Shown here piece by piece: positions 19,609-28,705 of a stretch of 64,000 bases of DNA. The DNA lies in NCBI RefSeq assembly GCF_900129585.1, contig NZ_FQWF01000001.1, positions 248,001 through 312,000 on the forward strand. The letters are read 5' to 3'. The stretch comes from Flavobacterium micromati (lineage in GTDB: Bacteria; Bacteroidota; Bacteroidia; Flavobacteriales; Flavobacteriaceae). Position 1 is the first letter of the stretch. The number at the start of each line of letters is the position of its first letter. The position numbers were made by a program, and so were the translations under genes. The notes below the pieces were generated by a model, which saw only the letters and a list, made by a program, of their open reading frames with translations, did not search any database and was not told the DNA's origin.

Positions 19609-19946
19609 AGTAAGCGCACGCTCCCAGAAGTCTTCATCAACATCGCTCTACGAAGTCTCCTGACTTCGTCCCTATTTTTACATGCCTTTACAATTATGTA
19701 ATTACATGAATCATTAGCTTATTTACATATTCAAATATCAATATTTTGCATTAAAAATAAATACTTGTGTTCATTGATCATTGGATTGGGTGCGACGACG
19801 GAGACATTTGCGCCTTACAAGCCGTTTTCAAGAAGATCTTTTTTGACAAACCTTAGCTGATAAATGAATTATGTTTAATAGACAGTTGCGGTTTTTTAAA
19901 ATTTTAGCGGTTTTAGACCTGCTTGAGTTACATGATAATTTAAAAT

Positions 19947-19979
19947 ACACGTGCTAAATATAAAATAAACACACGTGCT
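19947..19979. promoter_or_regulatory. Paired ACACGTGCT operator-like repeats upstream of VapBC-type module
   Basis: Two identical 9-nt copies (19947-19955 and 19971-19979), each with a palindromic CACGTG centre, are spaced 24 bp start to start. The second ends 13 bases before the -7 box at 19993. Position and symmetry fit sites for an autoregulating antitoxin dimer. Confidence 0.5.
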
Positions 19980-19992
19980 TTAAAATATTTAT

Positions 19993-20000
19993 TATCTTTG
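19993..20000 (+). promoter_or_regulatory. TAnnTTTG -7 element for VapBC-type module
   Basis: TATCTTTG ends 9 bases before the ATG at 20010, so the transcript would be almost leaderless. It also overlaps an in-frame TTG at 19998, which argues for the ATG as start. Confidence 0.55.
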
Positions 20001-20009
20001 AAAAAAAAA

Positions 20010-20261
20010 ATGAACACAAAGTTAACTTTAACAATCGAACAAGAAATAATTTCAAAGGCAAAAGAATATGCCAAACAGAAAAACAGAAGCCTTTCAAATA
20101 TCATTGAAAACTATCTAAAATCTTTAACAAAAGCGGAGGATAAGGAAGAAAAAATTAAACTTTCTCCGCTTTTAAAATCTTTAAAAGGGTCATTTCAAAT
20201 GCCTAAAGACTTTATTTACAAAGAAGAACTTACAAAAAGACTTGAAGAAAAATATTTATAA
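20010..20261 (+). CDS. VapB-like antitoxin (DUF6364-type)
   Basis: 83 aa from the ATG; an upstream TTG at 19998 lies inside the promoter box. The N-terminus (MNTKLTLTIEQEIISKAKEYA) followed by NRSLSNIIENYLKSL is the ribbon-helix-helix pattern of DUF6364-type antitoxins; the C-terminal half (SPLLKSLKGSFQMPKDFIYKE) would wrap the toxin. The last base of its stop codon is the first base of the toxin ATG, so translation is coupled. Confidence 0.8.
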   Translation: MNTKLTLTIEQEIISKAKEYAKQKNRSLSNIIENYLKSLTKAEDKEEKIKLSPLLKSLKGSFQMPKDFIYKEELTKRLEEKYL

Positions 20262-20680
20262 TGGAAAATGTTTTAATCGATACAGATGTAATTCTAGATT
20301 TTTTCTTTGACCGCCAACCCTTCGCAGAATTTGCTGCCGAACTATTTTTGCTATGTGAAAACAATGAAATAAAAGGATTTGTAACTCCTGTAATAATTAG
20401 TAATGTGTATTATTTACTAAGAAAAACAGCGAAACACGAAATCATTACAGAAAAATTAAAACAGCTTCTTACCATAATTGATATTGTTGAAATGAATAAA
20501 GAAGTGGTAATTGATGCTCTTAATTCAAAATTTAAAGATTTTGAAGATGCGTTACAAAATTTTGCTGCTTCAAATAATGGAACTATTCAAATTATATTAA
20601 CTAGAAATATTAAAGATTTTCGAAATAGTAAACTCGCTATAATTACTCCAGAAATTTATCTAAAAAACAAATCCAACTAG
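20261..20680 (+). CDS. PIN domain toxin (VapC-like ribonuclease)
   Basis: 139 aa. PIN-domain acidic residues are visible: D7 and D9 in VLIDTDVILDFFFDR, the mid-protein FEDALQNFAA, and TRNIKDF near the C-terminus. The order ISNVYYLLRK / FEDAL / ILTRNIKDF is usual for this PIN_3-type group. VapC toxins are Mg-dependent RNases that cut tRNA or rRNA. One-base overlap with the antitoxin gene. Confidence 0.85.
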   Translation: MENVLIDTDVILDFFFDRQPFAEFAAELFLLCENNEIKGFVTPVIISNVYYLLRKTAKHEIITEKLKQLLTIIDIVEMNKEVVIDALNSKFKDFEDALQNFAASNNGTIQIILTRNIKDFRNSKLAIITPEIYLKNKSN

Positions 20681-21206
20681 TAAAATCAAAAGATTCGTTG
20701 CAACCGCCACGGCAAACGAACATCCGAGCAACAATGGACGTATTAAAGAATGAAGCCGCGTTTAAATCCTCCACGGCTCAAAAATTTGTAAAAAAATACA
20801 TGCAATTAACACGGTGGAATTATCGTCAAAATATCAACAGTCTCCCAAGCAACTGGAATTAAAAGACAAAGTAGGCCTCTTTTTTTTGCAATGCAATGAG
20901 ATTGATTTTTTATATTGCTTTCTTTCAAATTTGAGTATAGAAAACCTTATTCATGAAGATGTGATTTTAGATTCTTAATTTATTTGATCTAAATCTGGAA
21001 TTAAAGAATCTAAAAGTATTAATCTCATTTCTCTTTTTTTTCAGCCCTTTTTTATGCTTTATAATTTCTAAGAGCTATTACAAATTATTTTAAAAGATCC
21101 CCTTTTAGTGTACGATAATTAATTATATTTACCTAAGGTTCAGCACTTTTGAACACAATTTAAGCTTTTATACAAACTTTTGTAGGGATAATTTAAATGA
21201 AATCTT
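20681..21206. other. Gene-free gap before S9 peptidase
   Basis: No convincing gene. A 42-codon frame at 20734-20862 (MDVLKNEAAFKSSTAQ...) is the only ordered piece; it has no recognisable family and no ribosome-binding context. The rest is AT-rich leader sequence. Confidence 0.35.
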
Positions 21207-23393
21207 ATGATAATTCTTAAAAATTCCAGAATAATTAATAGAAGACCTTATTTGTTTTTATTAATTATAATAGTTAGTCTGTTCAACAGTTTTACGTGTA
21301 ATGCTCAATTCAAATACCCAACAGCTAGAAAAGAAGCTTTTGACAGTCTGATCCATGGCAGGAAATTGATTGATGATTATTTTTGGATGAGCCGTAAGAA
21401 TAATGAAAAAGAAGTGACAGAATTTAGCAGGCAACAGAGCAAACTTACGCAAACGATCTTTGATAGTATTCCGGGCGATTCTATTATAGAAAAAGAATGG
21501 AATGAGGCTTTTACCACACTAGATGATGAACTATGGAATGGTGAAACTGTTGGGGAATATATTTACTACAGCAGGGTAATTCCAAAAGAAGGCATGTGGT
21601 ATTGCAGGAGAAAAGGATTAAATGGCGCTGAGGAAAAGGTATTGAGCTCTGTTAAAATAAATGGCCAGCGGTATTCCATCCAAAAGAGAGTCTTTGCACA
21701 TAGCAAATCTTTATTGGCACTTATGCTCACACAGCAAGGAGAAGCAAACCCACAGATAAGAATTTATGACATTGATAAAAAAGAGTTTTTAATAGATAGT
21801 ATTGCTCCAGTGATGTTCAACGATTCTCGGGGAGTTTCTATGACATGGCTGCCTGACGACAAAGGAATTTTATACTCTCAGGCCCCACCAACAGAAATAC
21901 ATGAAAAAAAATATTATAATGGAATGATCAAGCTGCATATGTTAGGTAATGCTGTTTCAAAAGATGAGATTGTTTTTGGTATCGATCAAAATCCACAAAT
22001 AAAATTACAACCACACGAAACACCTTATATCTACAGCTTTCGTAACTCACCTTACCTTGTTGCCAGAATAAGAGCTGGGGATAATGATAATTATGCTTTT
22101 GCCGTTCACTATACAGAACTAAGCGGGAAGAATACGCCCTGGAAAAAACTAAAGAATTACACCAATCTCGGTGATGGCTTTGATGCAAACGGTAATTATT
22201 TATATGCTGGCACAAAAGACATACCTGGTTACAATATAGTTAAGATTAACTTGGAAATTGGAGCAAGTCCCGAAGCTTTTTGGCAACAGGAAAACACTGT
22301 TATCGCTGTTACAGATAATAATCATAATTCGGGTATTATTGCGGGTAAGGATGTGCTTTACGTACTGACTAGAAAAATTGGTGATATGCGAATAATAAAA
22401 ATAGATTTGAAAACAAAATCCGCTTCAGTTTTACCACTTAAATTTAAAGGTTCCATCAATAGCTTATCTCTTTCAGGAGCTAATGATCTTTTATTCGCCA
22501 GTTTTTCTGCAACACGCAGCGTTCAATACTTTCTGTATGTATTTAAGTCGAAAGAAACGATGTCTGTTCCATTTGCCGATAAAGTATACGATGCAGGTGA
22601 ATTTTTGCAAACCGATCTAATGTGGGTACCTTCTCGTGATGGTAAAAGAATTCCAGCTTCACTAGTGTATAAAAAAGGACTAGATCTTACAAACAATAAC
22701 CCACTTTTAATAGATGGCTATGGCAATGGCGGCGCGGTAACTGACCTTGGTTATGATCCTAACAAATTACCATGGATAATGCGCGGTGGTATTTATGCTG
22801 TTGCCCATGTTCGCGGCGGTGGTGAGTTGGGAGAAGAATGGGCAAAAGATGGGCAGTTTCCGAATAAAATGAATTCGATCAATGATGCAGTTGATGTTGC
22901 CGAGTATTTTGTAAAAAATAATTATACCTCTGCGAATAAGCAATTGATCATGGGAGCAAGCGCCGGATCTTTCCTTGTTGGCAATGCCATTAATCAACGT
23001 CCCGATCTCTTTGCCGGTGGTATTTTTCTTTCTGGCCTTCCTGATCTGGTTACCAACATGGATGCCGCAGGTGGTAGGGAACAAAAATCAACAGGTCCTT
23101 TGACTACGAAAGAAGGGTTTAATTCAAGATATAGCATTAGTGCCTATTATAATATCCCCCAGAATAATAAATTGCCTGCAATGCTAATCTTGCATGGCGC
23201 TACAGATTATATACTCAGCATGCACCCTGTAGCAAGGTATACAGCCAAATTGCAGGAAATGCAAAAAGGAAATAGGCCGATCTTACTTTCGGTTGATTGG
23301 AATAGTGGTCACGGGGGTTCTCAAAGTGAATTATTATATATTCTGAAGTTTGCCTTATGGCAGACGGGCCATCCGGATTTTCAATTAAAATGA
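21207..23393 (+). CDS. Secreted prolyl oligopeptidase family (S9) serine peptidase
   Basis: 728 aa. A signal peptide (from LFLLIIIVSLFNSFTCNAQ) precedes a beta-propeller domain of about residues 60-470 and an alpha/beta-hydrolase domain. The triad is complete: S585 in MGASAGSFL, D667 in LHGATDYIL, H702 in NSGHGGSQ. YGYGNGGAV and GGIYAVAHVRGGGELGEEW are typical of oligopeptidase B/PREP-like enzymes, which cleave short peptides. The gene is less AT-rich than its neighbours (many GGC/GCC-containing stretches), consistent with transfer from another Bacteroidota lineage; that is inference. Confidence 0.9.
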   Translation: MIILKNSRIINRRPYLFLLIIIVSLFNSFTCNAQFKYPTARKEAFDSLIHGRKLIDDYFWMSRKNNEKEVTEFSRQQSKLTQTIFDSIPGDSIIEKEWNEAFTTLDDELWNGETVGEYIYYSRVIPKEGMWYCRRKGLNGAEEKVLSSVKINGQRYSIQKRVFAHSKSLLALMLTQQGEANPQIRIYDIDKKEFLIDSIAPVMFNDSRGVSMTWLPDDKGILYSQAPPTEIHEKKYYNGMIKLHMLGNAVSKDEIVFGIDQNPQIKLQPHETPYIYSFRNSPYLVARIRAGDNDNYAFAVHYTELSGKNTPWKKLKNYTNLGDGFDANGNYLYAGTKDIPGYNIVKINLEIGASPEAFWQQENTVIAVTDNNHNSGIIAGKDVLYVLTRKIGDMRIIKIDLKTKSASVLPLKFKGSINSLSLSGANDLLFASFSATRSVQYFLYVFKSKETMSVPFADKVYDAGEFLQTDLMWVPSRDGKRIPASLVYKKGLDLTNNNPLLIDGYGNGGAVTDLGYDPNKLPWIMRGGIYAVAHVRGGGELGEEWAKDGQFPNKMNSINDAVDVAEYFVKNNYTSANKQLIMGASAGSFLVGNAINQRPDLFAGGIFLSGLPDLVTNMDAAGGREQKSTGPLTTKEGFNSRYSISAYYNIPQNNKLPAMLILHGATDYILSMHPVARYTAKLQEMQKGNRPILLSVDWNSGHGGSQSELLYILKFALWQTGHPDFQLK

Positions 23394-23548
23394 AAATTAT
23401 TTACTACAAATTACCGCCGTCACCTAACCATAATATCTAATTAAAAATGGGCTGTTAATTAAATAAGGCCATTTATGGCTTTTGTTTAAAAGTGGTAAAG
23501 ACAAAAAGAAAGTGCAATTAATAAAACTATTTTCTGCAGTTTTATCAA

Positions 23549-23754
23549 ATGAAAATCAAAGATTTAAACACCATAAGTGCTGCTGAAAGAATTGTTTTAA
23601 CGGAACAATTGTGGAATAGTTTGCCAAAAAAAGAAATTGAAATTTTATCTTATTTAAAATCCGAACTGATTTTAGGTTATAAAAAATAAAGGAAGGCACT
23701 GGTGAATACTTTACCACGCAAAAGGTTAAAAAGCATTTTAATTCCCTTCGATAG
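23549..23754 (+). pseudogene. Frameshifted addiction module antitoxin relic
   Basis: The plus strand reads MKIKDLNTISAAERIVLTEQ..., closely matching the intact antitoxin at 19096. It stops early after LILGYKK; the sequence continues in the next frame as KEGTGEYFTTQKVKKHFNSL and a stop. Total length is 206 nt against 207 for the intact gene, so a single-base deletion in the A-run near 23685 explains it. No toxin gene follows. Confidence 0.85.
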
Positions 23755-24008
23755 ATAAATCATTTTAGACAGCATAAAACTACCGTTACACTATCAATAA
23801 TGTCTCTGAGATACTACACCAATAAATCTTTCTATATAAAATGCAACAATTTAACCATTTTCATAAAAGTGAGAATTTCATAAAACTCTACTAATATAGT
23901 ATAAGGTCCCACTGACTTACAATGAGTAACTTTATAGCATTAAATATAAGTTATCATCCCAAATAGCAACAGCACTAAAATTGTTATTTTCTAACCAAAA
24001 ACCTAAAT

Positions 24009-24476
24009 ATGGAAACTAAAGAATTTACGATTACTAACGATTTATTAGCCTCGAAGGGACAACGGTTTTTAAATCTTGTCATTGACTCATTTATAGTTTA
24101 CATGTTCACAGTTGGTATTGGGGCAGCCATAAATATTATAGGAGAAGTGATTGGGAATTACAAATTATCAGAGTGGATCATATCCTTGACCGTCACCGAA
24201 AATCTACTTTTTGGATTGGTAGTGCTGTTTTTTTATTATACAATTATGGAGTTTTATTTTTCCAGAACTTTTGGGAAATATTTTACAAAAACAATAGTAG
24301 TTAAACATAACGGCAGCAGACCAAAAGTAAAAAGTATTGTTATAAGAACGTTAGTTCGTATGATTCCTATTGAAGCCTTTTCGTTTTTATCAGATAACGC
24401 AAGAGGATGGCATGATACATTATCAGTTACTTATGTCGTGAATAAACATGAATTTATTTCTCGAATAAAATTATAA
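24009..24476 (+). CDS. RDD family membrane protein
   Basis: 155 aa. SKGQRFLNLVIDSFIV carries the R-x6-D pattern of the first span of RDD proteins, a middle span with LLFGLVVLFFYYTIMEFYF follows, then FGKYFTKTIVV and the closing ARGWHDTLSVTYVV. Three membrane spans expected. RDD proteins are inner-membrane proteins, some tied to Na+ or compatible-solute transport. Stand-alone gene between the antitoxin relic and tRNA-Leu. Confidence 0.85.
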   Translation: METKEFTITNDLLASKGQRFLNLVIDSFIVYMFTVGIGAAINIIGEVIGNYKLSEWIISLTVTENLLFGLVVLFFYYTIMEFYFSRTFGKYFTKTIVVKHNGSRPKVKSIVIRTLVRMIPIEAFSFLSDNARGWHDTLSVTYVVNKHEFISRIKL

Positions 24477-24844
24477 AGATTTTTGCGAGTAGTGCGAGCT
24501 ATTTATTGCATTTTTTTTTATTTGTTTAGATTTTATGCAGCAAAATAATCTTTATAATCGGCATTTTAATATGTACCCTTGAATAGTTTCCCCGTAATAC
24601 TTTATTTAATATCTAAAATATAAGAAAACTAGGTTTTTTTCAGCGTTACTGCTATTTAGCGGTCTTACTGTTTTATCAAAAATTTAAAACCTTAAATAAA
24701 ATTTGATGCGGTTCAATTATATTTTATTTTTTTTACCGTGTTGTCTAAATTACTAAAATGTCGTTTAGTGAAAAAAGAACACAACTTGAAAGTCGCTTTT
24801 GATTAGAATCGTGATAATGATTTGGCAAAGGTTTATCAATTAAT
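24477..24844. other. Gene-free gap
   Basis: AT-rich, no coding signal, no repeat of the tRNA-Leu 3' end and no integrase. Nothing supported. Confidence 0.5.
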
Positions 24845-24890
24845 AAAAACAAAAAACTCAACTATCTAATAAGAAGATAATTGAGTTGTT
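24845..24890 (-). terminator. Terminator of tRNA-Leu
   Basis: On the minus strand, AACTCAATTATCT pairs with AGATAGTTGAGTT and is followed by TTTTGTTTTT, starting a few bases after the tRNA 3' end. Confidence 0.8.
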
Positions 24891-24895
24891 TTAAG

Positions 24896-24977
24896 TGCGG
24901 ATAATAGGACTCGAACCTACACGCCTTGCGGCACCAGATCCTAAGTCTGGCATGTCTACCAATTTCACCATATCCGC
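24896..24977 (-). tRNA. tRNA-Leu(TAG)
   Basis: 82 nt. The acceptor arm GCGGATA/TATCCGC plus discriminator A, an anticodon stem CCAGA/TCTGG with loop CTTAGGA (anticodon TAG at 24943-24941), and a T-loop GGTTCGAGTCC are visible. The long variable arm (TGCCGCAAGGCGT) is as expected for leucine. CCA is not encoded. Its 3' end faces the accessory region to the left. Confidence 0.95.
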
Positions 24978-25054
24978 GCAATTGTGGGTGCAAAGATAAA
25001 CATAAGTTCCACTTTACAAAGAAATTTTTAAAAAAATATTCATTCTCTTTTTTG

Positions 25055-25062
25055 TACTTTTG
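25055..25062 (+). promoter_or_regulatory. TAnnTTTG -7 element for M20 dipeptidase
   Basis: TACTTTTG, 19 bases upstream of the ATG at 25082. Confidence 0.55.
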
Positions 25063-25081
25063 AAATTATAAAAAAAAAGTA

Positions 25082-26470
25082 ATGGATAATATAAAATCGT
25101 ACGTTCTACAACATAAAGATCGTTTTATAAACGAATTAATTGAATTATTAAAAATTCCATCTGTAAGTGCCGACACAGCTTATTGCCAAGATGTTATCGA
25201 CACAGCCGATGCCGTAAAAGTGAGTTTAGAAAAAGCAGGATGCGACCATGTCGAAATTTGCGAGACCGCAGGTTACCCTATAGTGTACGGTGAAAAAATA
25301 ATAGATCCAAGTTTACCCACAGTCCTTGTGTACGGTCATTATGACGTTCAACCGCCAGATCCTATTGAACTTTGGACCTCTCCCCCATTCGAACCCGTAA
25401 TTAAAAAAACCGAAATTCATCCTGAAGGAGCCATTTTTGCTCGAGGCGCCTGCGATGATAAAGGCCAAATGTATATGCACGTAAAAGCTTTTGAATATAT
25501 GATTCAAAGCAATACTTTGCCGTGTAATGTTAAATTCATGATTGAAGGCGAAGAAGAAGTCGGGAGTGTAAACCTGAAAACTTTCGTTGAAAACAATGTG
25601 GAGAAACTTAAAAATGATGTGATTTTAATTTCAGATACTGGAATGATCTCTAATCAGCAGCCGTCTATTACAACAGGTCTTCGTGGACTAAGTTATGTAG
25701 AAGTAGAAGTTACTGGGCCAAACCGTGATTTACACTCGGGTTTATACGGTGGAGCAGTTGCGAATCCAATCAATATTTTGGCCAAAATGATTGCGTCACT
25801 GCATGATGAAAACAATCACATCACCATTCCAGGATTCTATGATAATGTCGAAGAATTATCGCTAGAAGAAAGAGCTGAAATGGCCAAAGCGCCTTTCAAC
25901 TTAGAAAATTATAAAAAAGCACTTGACCTAAATGACATATATGGAGAGAAAGGCTATGTGACTAATGAGCGAAACTCGATTCGTCCTACGCTTGATGTAA
26001 ACGGAATTTGGGGTGGTTACACTGGCGAAGGTGCAAAAACAGTTATCGCTAGCAAAGCTTTCGCTAAAATATCGATGCGTTTAGTACCCAATCAAGAATG
26101 GGAACACATCACTAAACTGTTCACAAAACATTTTACAAGCCTCGCTCCTGCTGGCGTTACTGTAAAAGTAAAACCGCATCACGGCGGGCAAGGATACGTA
26201 ACTCCTATTGACAGCATAGGCTACAAAGCGGCGAATATGGCTTATACAGAAACCTTTGGCGTGCCGGCAATTCCTGTGCGTTCTGGCGGAAGTATTCCCA
26301 TCGTGGCGCTGTTCGAAAAAGAACTAAAAAGCAAAACAATCTTAATGGGATTTGGCTTAGACAGTGATGCAATTCACTCGCCAAATGAGCATTTTGGGAT
26401 ATTCAATTACCTAAAAGGGATCGAAACCATTCCGTTGTTTTATAAATATTTTGTGGAATTGAGTAAATAA
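25082..26470 (+). CDS. M20 family metallo-dipeptidase
   Basis: 462 aa, cytoplasmic. Zinc-site motifs of the M20 family are all visible: VYGHYDVQPPDP with the first His and Asp, ARGACDDKGQM with the bridging Asp, EGEEEVGS with the catalytic Glu pair, ISDTGM, and the C-terminal DAIHSPNEHFGI His. The dimerisation lid begins near GLSYVEVEVTGPNRDLHSG. These enzymes hydrolyse di- and small peptides. Own promoter and terminator, so monocistronic. Confidence 0.92.
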   Translation: MDNIKSYVLQHKDRFINELIELLKIPSVSADTAYCQDVIDTADAVKVSLEKAGCDHVEICETAGYPIVYGEKIIDPSLPTVLVYGHYDVQPPDPIELWTSPPFEPVIKKTEIHPEGAIFARGACDDKGQMYMHVKAFEYMIQSNTLPCNVKFMIEGEEEVGSVNLKTFVENNVEKLKNDVILISDTGMISNQQPSITTGLRGLSYVEVEVTGPNRDLHSGLYGGAVANPINILAKMIASLHDENNHITIPGFYDNVEELSLEERAEMAKAPFNLENYKKALDLNDIYGEKGYVTNERNSIRPTLDVNGIWGGYTGEGAKTVIASKAFAKISMRLVPNQEWEHITKLFTKHFTSLAPAGVTVKVKPHHGGQGYVTPIDSIGYKAANMAYTETFGVPAIPVRSGGSIPIVALFEKELKSKTILMGFGLDSDAIHSPNEHFGIFNYLKGIETIPLFYKYFVELSK

Positions 26471-26486
26471 AATTTCTCTAATTCAT

Positions 26487-26752
26487 ATTAAAAGCCCGTT
26501 TGTTCTTAATTGAATAAATGGGCTTTTTGTTTGGGCGTTCCCTTGTTGCAGCAATTTTCAGGAAAACTCAAGATACTGCTAGCAACACGGTCAGGTTTTC
26601 TACTGCAAATGAAATTCACTAAATACCAAAATTAAAATAAAATCATAATGAAGTAGTCTTTTTATGCTCCGTTCCTGCGTATAAAAAGGATTTCATCTGT
26701 AACCCTTAACGCGAGAATTTTTGCTAAAAATGACATTTACGATTTCAAAACA
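26487..26752 (+). repeat. Long non-coding repeat, family 1, unit 1
   Basis: Begins with the dipeptidase terminator, then GTTGCAGCAATTTTCAGG (26545) and ends near the motif tttacgatttcaaaacaa. Unit 2 starts 314 bases later with the same order. The units are near identical over about 200 nt, with scattered substitutions. Confidence 0.85.
26490..26528 (+). terminator. Terminator after M20 dipeptidase (first of two duplicated copies)
   Basis: The stem AAAAGCCCGTTTGTTC / GAATAAATGGGCTTTT with a T tail. A second copy at 26804-26842 has a C-to-T change on one arm matched by G-to-A on the other. Confidence 0.85.
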
Positions 26753-26800
26753 AGTGACTAAATCAGATTGAATTTATCTCCGTTGCTTTGTGAAATTAAC

Positions 26801-27067
26801 ATTAAAAGTCCGTTTGTTCTTAATTGAATAAACGGACTTTTTGTTTGGGCGTTCCCTTGTTGCAGCAATTTTCAGGAAAACTCAAGATACTGCTTGCAAC
26901 AATGTCAGGTTTTCCGCTGCAAATGAAATTCACTGAATACCAAAATTAAAATAAAATCATAATGAAGTAATCATTTTATGCTCCGTTCCTACGCATAAAA
27001 AGGATTTCCACTGCAACCCCGAACGCAAGCATTTTTGCAGAGAATAACGTTTACGATTCTAAAACAA
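26801..27067 (+). repeat. Long non-coding repeat, family 1, unit 2
   Basis: Same structure as unit 1, including a duplicated terminator at 26804-26842 with a compensatory base-pair change. The core GTTGCAGC starts at 26859. Contains GGATTTCCACT, also found at the conserved edge of the 77-nt nrdA-flanking elements. Confidence 0.85.
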
Positions 27068-27172
27068 ATAATCAGAACAAAATGATGTCGTCTTTGATCT
27101 ATATAAGAAATTTAAGAATATATAAGTTTTTTCAATACTTCCATTATTTTAGACTTTATCAGCTTAAGCGGT

Positions 27173-27308
27173 GAAATTACTGTCCTGTTTTTGTCAAATC
27201 GAGCGCAGTCGAGATTACGTGCGACTTACAAACAACATTTCGTGATTCATTACAACCATGATGAAGTGCTCAACCTGACAAATTTCAATTCTTTTTACCA
27301 GTAAATTA
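27173..27308 (+). repeat. Non-coding repeat, family 2, copy 1
   Basis: About 135 nt from GAAATTACTGTCCTGTTTTT to TTTTTACCAGTAAATT, including the palindromic TCGAGCGCAGTCGAG. Copy 2 is at 27549-27681. Confidence 0.85.
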
Positions 27309-27548
27309 AAAATATAAATTGGATTAATTCGATTTTAAAAAATTTCATGAAAAAGTGCTGGAATCTGGAGTAATGTTATTGGCATTATTAGAGAAGAAAA
27401 TAAATGTGTGGATTGGAGAGCAATAGTTATTGGAATTATTCAAATTTTATCCCATTTTAATGTAAAGAAGTTCATCCATCAACATTTAAATTTTTATAAA
27501 CCATTAAGAAAATTAAGTAAAATTAAGCTTTAATATTAATTAGTCTTT

Positions 27549-27681
27549 GAAATTACTGTCCTGTTTTTGTCAAATCGAGCGTAGTCGAGATTACGTGCGA
27601 TTTACAAACATCGTTTCGTGTTTCATCAATCATGATGACGTGCTCAACCTGAAAAATTTCAATTCTTTTTACCAGTAAATT
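27549..27681 (+). repeat. Non-coding repeat, family 2, copy 2
   Basis: Near-identical to 27173-27308 with a few substitutions and a short deletion (TCGAGCGTAGTCGAG at the centre). It abuts family 1 unit 3. Confidence 0.85.
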
Positions 27682-27687
27682 CAAAAC

Positions 27688-27894
27688 GTTGCAGCAATTT
27701 TAGGAAAACTCAAGATACTGCTAACAACAAGGTCAGGTTTTCCGCTGCAAATGAAATTCACTGAATACCAAAATTAAAATAAAATCATAATGAAGTAATC
27801 ATTTTATGCTCCGTTCCTACGCATAAAAAGGATTTCCACTGCAACCCCGAACGCAAGCACTTTTACTAAGAATAACGTTTACGATTTCAAAACA
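27688..27894 (+). repeat. Long non-coding repeat, family 1, unit 3 (lacks terminator part)
   Basis: Matches units 1 and 2 from GTTGCAGCAATTTT to the motif TTTACGATTTCAAAAC, but the terminator-bearing left end is replaced by family 2 sequence. Closest to unit 2. Confidence 0.85.
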
Positions 27895-28207
27895 GTTTTT
27901 GTTAAAATCGAAAAAACCAAAATAATCTGCAACAGAAATTGAGGGTTAGTGAAGTATCGTTGCACTTTTTCTAACTTGATTATTTATTCAACAAGCTCAA
28001 AAGAACTCTTCGACCTGTTCACAAGGACTTTTCAAGAGACTCAGATCAAAATTCAATTCCTGATTTTCTGATCCTTTTTCTAAAAATTATTATCAAAAAA
28101 TAATTTAACTTGGCAAAACCAAATAGTTACATTTTAAATTTTCATTTTCATAAAATAGCTATAGTTTGTAAGATAATGTTTTAAATTATAGCATAAAATT
28201 GTCAAAA

Positions 28208-28636
28208 ATGAGAAAGTTGATATTGCTTTTAAGTTTTATTATTTTGAGTTTATCCTCTTGTAAAACGCGCCCATTAAACCAAAAAATTGATAAAAAAAGG
28301 GAAGGACTGTGGATAGAAAAATATTCGCAGGATAGCGCTCTATATAAATCCATTGGGAAATATAAAAATGACGATCCTATCAAAAAGTGGAGATATTACC
28401 AAAATTCCAAATTAATAAAAAAGGAAAAGTACAAGCAAAGCAGCTGTTTTACTCGCATTTACCATCGAAATGGGAAAATACAATCTAAAGGAAAAACAGT
28501 TTTAGACAACAGCACAAAATACGCCCACTGGTATTATAGCGGCAACTGGAATTTTTATAACGAGAAAGGCAAACTAATACTAAAACGTTTTTATCAAAAA
28601 GGCGATCTCGTTTCTGAAACATTAGTAAAAAAATAA
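28208..28636 (+). CDS. MORN-like repeat lipoprotein (YwqK-type)
   Basis: 142 aa from the ATG at 28208; a TTG three codons upstream is less likely. The lipobox LSSC has Cys18. The body consists of short repeats of the toxin-antitoxin YwqK/MORN_2 style: GLWIEKYSQ, IKKWRYYQNSKLIKKEKY, TRIYHRNGKIQSKGK, HWYYSGNWNFYNEKGKLILK. Such repeats form a beta-sheet surface. Function unknown; the 'antitoxin' label of the family is not evidence of a toxin-antitoxin role here. It follows the repeat region and has a shared terminator. Confidence 0.7.
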   Translation: MRKLILLLSFIILSLSSCKTRPLNQKIDKKREGLWIEKYSQDSALYKSIGKYKNDDPIKKWRYYQNSKLIKKEKYKQSSCFTRIYHRNGKIQSKGKTVLDNSTKYAHWYYSGNWNFYNEKGKLILKRFYQKGDLVSETLVKK

Positions 28637-28705
28637 AAAATACCTCAACTGATTAACTCATAAATACAATTAATGTCTCGCAATTTGAACAGCTCAATAG
28701 CAAAT

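Larger units (their letters stand above)
26529..28207. other. 1.7-kb gene-free region built largely of repeats
   Basis: No intact gene on either strand. The interleaved repeats account for about half. Between them, 27309-27548 is AT-rich with short coding-like scraps broken by stops (for example IQILSHFNVKKFIHQHLNFY), which may be gene debris. Confidence 0.6.

Noticed and set aside
20734..20862. 42-codon plus-strand frame after the VapC-like gene
   Set aside because: No ribosome-binding context, family or neighbour link; likely chance.
24896..24977. Duplicated tRNA-Leu 3' end as an attachment site at the left border
   Set aside because: No second copy of the tRNA end was found by eye in 15800-16200; a computed search would be decisive.
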